10,210 bases of DNA from Bacteroidales bacterium (GTDB lineage: Bacteria > Bacteroidota > Bacteroidia > Bacteroidales > Tenuifilaceae), in the NCBI GenBank assembly GCA_008933525.1, contig WBUV01000079.1, forward strand, positions 1 through 10,210, read 5' to 3'. The notes below the pieces were generated by a model that worked only from the letters and a program-made list of their open reading frames with translations, was not told the DNA's origin and did no database searches. Of the stretch, positions 6,786 through 10,210 are shown in pieces. Made by a program: the position numbers and the translations under genes. Position 1 is the first letter of the stretch. Every line of letters starts with the position of its first letter.

Positions 6786-7625
6786 ATGCAGGTAACCGAT
6801 CAGGATTTACAGTATTTTGTTACAGCAATAAAAGGCGTTTCTAAGTACGATTTCTCTGAGTATTCAGATAAATCTCTTAAGCGTCGGCTCCAAAAAATTC
6901 TGGAAGATTACAACATCGACTTAACAACGCTTATCACGAATATCCGGGTCGATAAGAATTTCCTCGAAAAGATTGTAAAAGAAATTACAGTAAACACTAC
7001 GGAGCTTTTTCGCGATCCGCCCGTTTGGCATCTTATGCGTTCGAGAATTTTGCCACGCTTTAAAAACAACAAGACTATCAACATCTGGCATGCAGGTTGC
7101 TCAACAGGGCAGGAGGTTTATTCCCTAATGATTATGTTAAACGAAATGGGCATGCTCGACAAAGCAAAAATATTTGCGACCGATCTTAATGTCGATGTGC
7201 TCGATGCTGCAAAACAAGGTACTTACAAGTACCGATTCAACTTGGGTTATTTGGACAATTTTGATAAAGTAATTAAGCAAAACCCACTGAATTTTGAGGA
7301 GTATAATGAGGTGCCATACGAGAAATACTTTGACATTGATAAGGTGAAGGATACCATTACCATGAAGAAATTCCTCACCGAAAAGCCAATTTTTCGTAAG
7401 CACGATTTAGTTGTCGATGGCAATATCTTCTTCGCTAAGTTCGACCTAATTCTCTGTAGAAATGTTATTATTTACTTCAACTACTCTCTACAGAACAAAG
7501 TTTTTGAGCTCTTTCATACCAATTTATACCCCAAGGGAGTTTTCTTACTTGGGATGCATGAAACAATTTTAGGCCCCTGGGCAAATAAATTTGAACGACT
7601 TGGTCAGGCATATGTGAAAAAATAG
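6786..7625 (+). CDS. CheR-type protein-glutamate O-methyltransferase (first of two)
   Basis: The 279-residue product has the normal two-part CheR layout. The N-terminal helical domain (about 1-80) has 'YDFSEYSDKSLKRRL' and 'EITVNTTELFRDP', the typical entry into the SAM domain. The Rossmann domain shows 'IWHAGCSTGQEVYSLMIML' (SAM loop around 103-110), 'IFATDLNVDVLDAAKQGTY' (acidic Asp133 for the ribose) and 'DLILCRNVIIYF' (220-231), then 'LGMHETI'. Canonical CheR methylates receptor glutamates using S-adenosylmethionine. No classical MCP, CheA, CheW or CheB is visible here; the only candidate substrate is the sensor gene that starts 23 bases downstream. No C-terminal TPR or PAS extension is present. 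The gene is the first of the operon, and the ATG gives a standard N-terminus. Confidence 0.93.
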   Translation: MQVTDQDLQYFVTAIKGVSKYDFSEYSDKSLKRRLQKILEDYNIDLTTLITNIRVDKNFLEKIVKEITVNTTELFRDPPVWHLMRSRILPRFKNNKTINIWHAGCSTGQEVYSLMIMLNEMGMLDKAKIFATDLNVDVLDAAKQGTYKYRFNLGYLDNFDKVIKQNPLNFEEYNEVPYEKYFDIDKVKDTITMKKFLTEKPIFRKHDLVVDGNIFFAKFDLILCRNVIIYFNYSLQNKVFELFHTNLYPKGVFLLGMHETILGPWANKFERLGQAYVKK

Positions 7626-7648
7626 TATTGAACGAATTTCGATTAATA

Positions 7649-10024
7649 ATGAAGCTCTTTAAGAACATAAAACTTGGTCAGCGGGTACAATTCTTTGTAA
7701 TACCCTTAATTGCCGTGCTATTTATTTTTGCCGGATTGACCCTAAACATCATGTCCAAAAAGAGGGTTTTAGAAGCTGCTCAACTTCAAGCCAGCGTATA
7801 TATCGATAAAACAATACAGTTAATTGATATTGTTGAGAATAAAACTGGTAAGGGATTTACAACCGATGATAGAGTTGAACTTAAGAGTTACTTTCAAAGT
7901 CCTGCTTTTTACACCACCGATTTTCCTTCAATTGTGTCGCTGACTGGAGAGTATCTATTGCATATTCTCCGTGAGGGACAACGAATCCCTCTTTCTGCGC
8001 TTAATAAGTTAAAATCCAAATCCGAAAAGCAAGGCGCATTCCTTTATACCGATTTTACCGATAATTCAACCGAAGAGCGATTACTTTGCTATAAGTTCTA
8101 TGAACCCTATAATGCCTACATCACAATATCCATAAGTCCCAAAGAGACCTTAGCACCTTTAGAGAACAACAGGAGAGTCCTAATTCTCATCATAATTTTT
8201 TCCTCAATAATGGCTGCTTTGGCTGTTCGATACATGATTAACCCGGTAGTCAGGAATGTTAATCTTGTAAATATTAAGCTCCGCCAACTTGCTAACGGAG
8301 ACTTGCCAAACCATTTAAAAATTGATTCGAGTGATGAAGTTGGCCTTATGGTAAACTCTCTGAACAAACTGATTGACGGATTAAAGCAAACTACTACGTT
8401 TGCTCGAGAAATTGGTCACAACAAATTGGAATTTCAGTACAAACCTTTAAGCGATAAGGATGAATTAGGCACGGCACTTCTCGAAATGAGAGATAACCTT
8501 AAACGTGCAAATCTTGAGGAGCTTCGACGCAAGGAGGAGGATAATATTAGAAGTTGGACCAACTCCGGATTAGCAACCTTCGGCGATATACTTCGTCAGA
8601 ACAACAATAATTTAAATTTACTTGCCGATAGCATTATTCAAAACTTAGTGAATTACCTAGAGGCCAATCAAGGTGGAATATTTATCTACAATGAGTCTGA
8701 CTCAGATCGATATTTAGAACTTTTATCGGCGTTTGCCTATAATCGTAAGAAATTTGTCGAAAAAGTTATTCAACTCGGAGAGGGGCTTGTTGGAACCTGC
8801 GCGCAGGAAAAGAACACCATTTATTTAAAGGAGATACCAGAGAATTATATAACCATAACCTCGGGTTTGGGCGAGGCTACACCTACATCGTTGCTTATTG
8901 TTCCTTTAAAACTGGAGGATAATATCTTCGGAGTAATTGAAATTGCTTCGTTCCGTGAATTTAAGCCTTTTGAGATAGAATTTGTAGAGAAGATCGGCGA
9001 GAGTATCGCATCAACATTATTCTCTGTAAAGAATAGTATTCGGACGAAGATTCTGTTGGAACAATCGCAACAGCAACGCGAAGAAATGGCAGCACAGGAA
9101 GAGGAAATGCGCCAGAATATGGAAGAAATGCAGGCAACCCAAGAGGAGATGTCCAGAAAGAACGTTGAGTTGGAAGTTGTTACCAGTGCTATTAATCAGG
9201 CATTATTGTCGATGACTTTAAGCGAAGATGGTTATATTGTAGATTCCAATGCAAACTTCCAAATACTGCTTGGATATAATAAGCAGGAATTAGACGGAAG
9301 ATTGTTTTTTGAACTAATTCACTCTGAGCAGCGCAGTGGTTTTAATAATTTATGGGAGCAAGTTCTTATTGGTCAATCTGTTAATGAGACTTTGCACATT
9401 GTGGGTAATAATGGAGTCGATAAGTATGTAATGACTTCTATATCCCCTGGAATTGACGATATGGGAATGATTGTTAAAATATTCCTTATCGGTCAGGATA
9501 TTACTGAAACCAAAAAGTTGGAGTTAATGGCTCAAAAACAAGCTGATGCCATTGAACAGAATATTATAGAATTGCAGATGGAGCAAGAGTTATCAGCTCA
9601 ACGCGAGAAGGATATGGAAACTCTGCTCAAGGCTCTGGATCAAAATTGCCTCGTTACAGTTCTTGAACCTGATGGTTTAATTACTTATATTAATAATAAG
9701 AATGTAGAAGTTTTAGGCGATTCAAAAGAGGATATTGAAGGAAAGCATCTGCAAGATCTTGATTATAATGCCAAAAACAATCCCAAAGAATTCAAAATAT
9801 TCTGGGACAATTTGCATAAAGGCATAAAGCAGTCCAGAGAGTTTTCGTTAACTGTTAACAGCAAAATAGTTTGGATTCAAGAAAATTACACGCCAGTTAT
9901 GGACCAAAACGGGGCATTATATAAAATTATTAACATTGGATTTGATATCTCTGAAAATAAGTTGAAAGAGGCCGAGATGGTTAAATTAATCAGTCAACTT
10001 AAGGATTTAAAGGATAAGAAATAG
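7649..10024 (+). CDS. Two-TM sensor protein: Cache-like, HAMP, GAF, EEM coiled coil, two PAS domains
   Basis: I choose ATG 7649 (791 residues, MKLFKNIKLGQRV) over an in-frame TTG at 7628, because the ATG gives the usual short basic start before the first membrane helix. Order: TM1 about 14-35; an extracytoplasmic Cache-like domain about 36-176 (note SLTGEYLLH, then KQGAFLYTDF and YEPYNAYITISI); TM2 about 177-197; HAMP about 198-250 (DEVGLMVNSLNKL); a linker with 'SWTNSGLATFGDILRQNN' that I recall from Bacteroidota sensors; GAF about 317-460; a coiled coil about 463-508; PAS1 about 508-623 ending 'GQDITETKK'; a second coiled linker; PAS2 about 666-773 ending 'GFDISENK'; and a short Lys-rich tail. 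No H-box, HATPase, GGDEF, SpoIIE or MCP hairpin is present, so it is a sensor without known output. It lies between two cheR genes (23 and 7 bases), which suggests the output is methylation-linked. Confidence 0.85.
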   Translation: MKLFKNIKLGQRVQFFVIPLIAVLFIFAGLTLNIMSKKRVLEAAQLQASVYIDKTIQLIDIVENKTGKGFTTDDRVELKSYFQSPAFYTTDFPSIVSLTGEYLLHILREGQRIPLSALNKLKSKSEKQGAFLYTDFTDNSTEERLLCYKFYEPYNAYITISISPKETLAPLENNRRVLILIIIFSSIMAALAVRYMINPVVRNVNLVNIKLRQLANGDLPNHLKIDSSDEVGLMVNSLNKLIDGLKQTTTFAREIGHNKLEFQYKPLSDKDELGTALLEMRDNLKRANLEELRRKEEDNIRSWTNSGLATFGDILRQNNNNLNLLADSIIQNLVNYLEANQGGIFIYNESDSDRYLELLSAFAYNRKKFVEKVIQLGEGLVGTCAQEKNTIYLKEIPENYITITSGLGEATPTSLLIVPLKLEDNIFGVIEIASFREFKPFEIEFVEKIGESIASTLFSVKNSIRTKILLEQSQQQREEMAAQEEEMRQNMEEMQATQEEMSRKNVELEVVTSAINQALLSMTLSEDGYIVDSNANFQILLGYNKQELDGRLFFELIHSEQRSGFNNLWEQVLIGQSVNETLHIVGNNGVDKYVMTSISPGIDDMGMIVKIFLIGQDITETKKLELMAQKQADAIEQNIIELQMEQELSAQREKDMETLLKALDQNCLVTVLEPDGLITYINNKNVEVLGDSKEDIEGKHLQDLDYNAKNNPKEFKIFWDNLHKGIKQSREFSLTVNSKIVWIQENYTPVMDQNGALYKIINIGFDISENKLKEAEMVKLISQLKDLKDKK
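9068..9151 (+). repeat. Four tandem heptads ending Glu-Glu-Met within the sensor coiled coil
   Basis: The 84 bases encode QQQREEM, AAQEEEM, RQNMEEM and QATQEEM (residues 474-501 of the 791-residue sensor), an exact 21-base period with GAR-GAR-ATG at each unit end. The next heptad position is Leu508. The third-to-fourth unit junction reads E-E-M-Q-A-T, which fits the MCP methylation consensus Glx-Glx-x-x-Ala-Ser/Thr. Codons at the shared positions differ (GAA-GAA, GAG-GAA, GAA-GAA, GAG-GAG), so the repeat is conserved at protein rather than DNA level. Confidence 0.85.
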
Positions 10025-10031
10025 ATTGAAA

Positions 10032-10210
10032 ATGATACGATACGAAATAGGCATAGTGGATACCCGAAATGTAATCAAAATCTTACTCGATGATTTTGGT
10101 TACGATTTCAGAGATTATGCCCTTACTTCTTTTAAACGTAGGTTGGAGCATGTCATCAATAGTAATGGATTACGCGATGCCGATGGATTAGTTAGTAGAT
10201 TACAGAATAA
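10032..10210 (+). CDS. N-terminal fragment of a second CheR-type methyltransferase (3' end outside window)
   Basis: From ATG 10032 the frame stays open to the window edge, giving 59 residues. The fragment matches the CheR N-terminal helical domain: 'YDFRDYALTSFKRRLEHVI' at 24-42 aligns with 'YDFSEYSDKSLKRRLQKIL' of the first CheR, sharing YDF, Y, S and KRRL, and 'DADGLVSRLQ' takes the place of the following helix. The SAM domain lies beyond the edge, so catalytic competence is unknown. The start is 7 bases after the stop of the sensor, so it belongs to the same operon. The two copies differ at most other positions, so this is a diverged paralogue rather than a recent duplication. Confidence 0.8.
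   Translation, partial: MIRYEIGIVDTRNVIKILLDDFGYDFRDYALTSFKRRLEHVINSNGLRDADGLVSRLQN

Noticed and set aside
7628-7648. TTG start giving a 7-residue longer sensor
   Set aside because: It begins two bases after the cheR stop; the ATG at 7649 gives the more typical short basic start before TM1.
7137-7668. Antisense open frames over the first cheR
   Set aside because: The sense frame contains all CheR motifs through this region; the antisense products resemble nothing.
8116-8367. Antisense 83-residue frame over TM2/HAMP of the sensor
   Set aside because: It is the complement of a hydrophobic helix and HAMP coding sequence, with no independent support.
7649-10024. Sensor as a histidine kinase or methyl-accepting chemotaxis protein
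   Set aside because: I found no H-box, N/G boxes or MCP hairpin tip; after PAS2 only about 18 residues of Lys-rich tail remain.

Overview
The window looks like chromosomal DNA from a free-living or environmental member of the Bacteroidota. The reasons are AT-rich DNA, weak or absent Shine-Dalgarno sequences, several promoters matching the Bacteroidota form (-33 TTTG-like, -7 TAnnTTTG), a surface-type lipoprotein with BACON-like repeats, and a HAMP-GAF-PAS sensor with an 'EEM' coiled coil of a kind I recall from this phylum. The assignment to phylum is inference from these traits, and I cannot name a genus. There are no rRNA or tRNA genes, CRISPR arrays, transposases or phage genes.

Layout. 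At 1-269 is the C-terminal end of an outer-membrane beta-barrel protein. It is followed 23 bases later by a 657-residue lipoprotein (293-2266) with three BACON-like domains and a beta-propeller, so the two are probably one cell-envelope unit. Convergent to it is an EamA/DMT transporter (2280-3170, minus). Divergent from that is a polytopic membrane protein of the lysylphosphatidylglycerol-synthase/flippase-like family (3354-4439, plus). The 183-base region between these two holds back-to-back promoters and a repeat-rich, operator-like block. Next come purQ (4595-5296, minus), with a clear promoter and a rho-independent terminator, and, divergent from it, a membrane-anchored endonuclease/exonuclease/phosphatase-family protein (5404-6480, plus).

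After a 305-base AT-rich intergenic region with two small hairpins, the rest of the window is one signalling operon on the plus strand. It holds a CheR-type methyltransferase (6786-7625), a large two-TM sensor with Cache-like, HAMP, GAF and two PAS domains (7649-10024), and the start of a second CheR-type methyltransferase (10032 to the window end).

The most interesting point is in this operon. The sensor has no histidine kinase, GGDEF or MCP signalling hairpin. Its cytoplasmic coiled coil carries four exact heptads each ending Glu-Glu-Met, and one of them contains Glu-Glu-Met-Gln-Ala-Thr, which fits the classical chemoreceptor methylation consensus Glx-Glx-x-x-Ala-Ser/Thr. With a CheR on each side, I propose that this is a methyl-accepting sensor outside the MCP family. 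That is a hypothesis from sequence geometry and gene context only. The other genes are ordinary housekeeping or envelope genes with no evident link to this operon.
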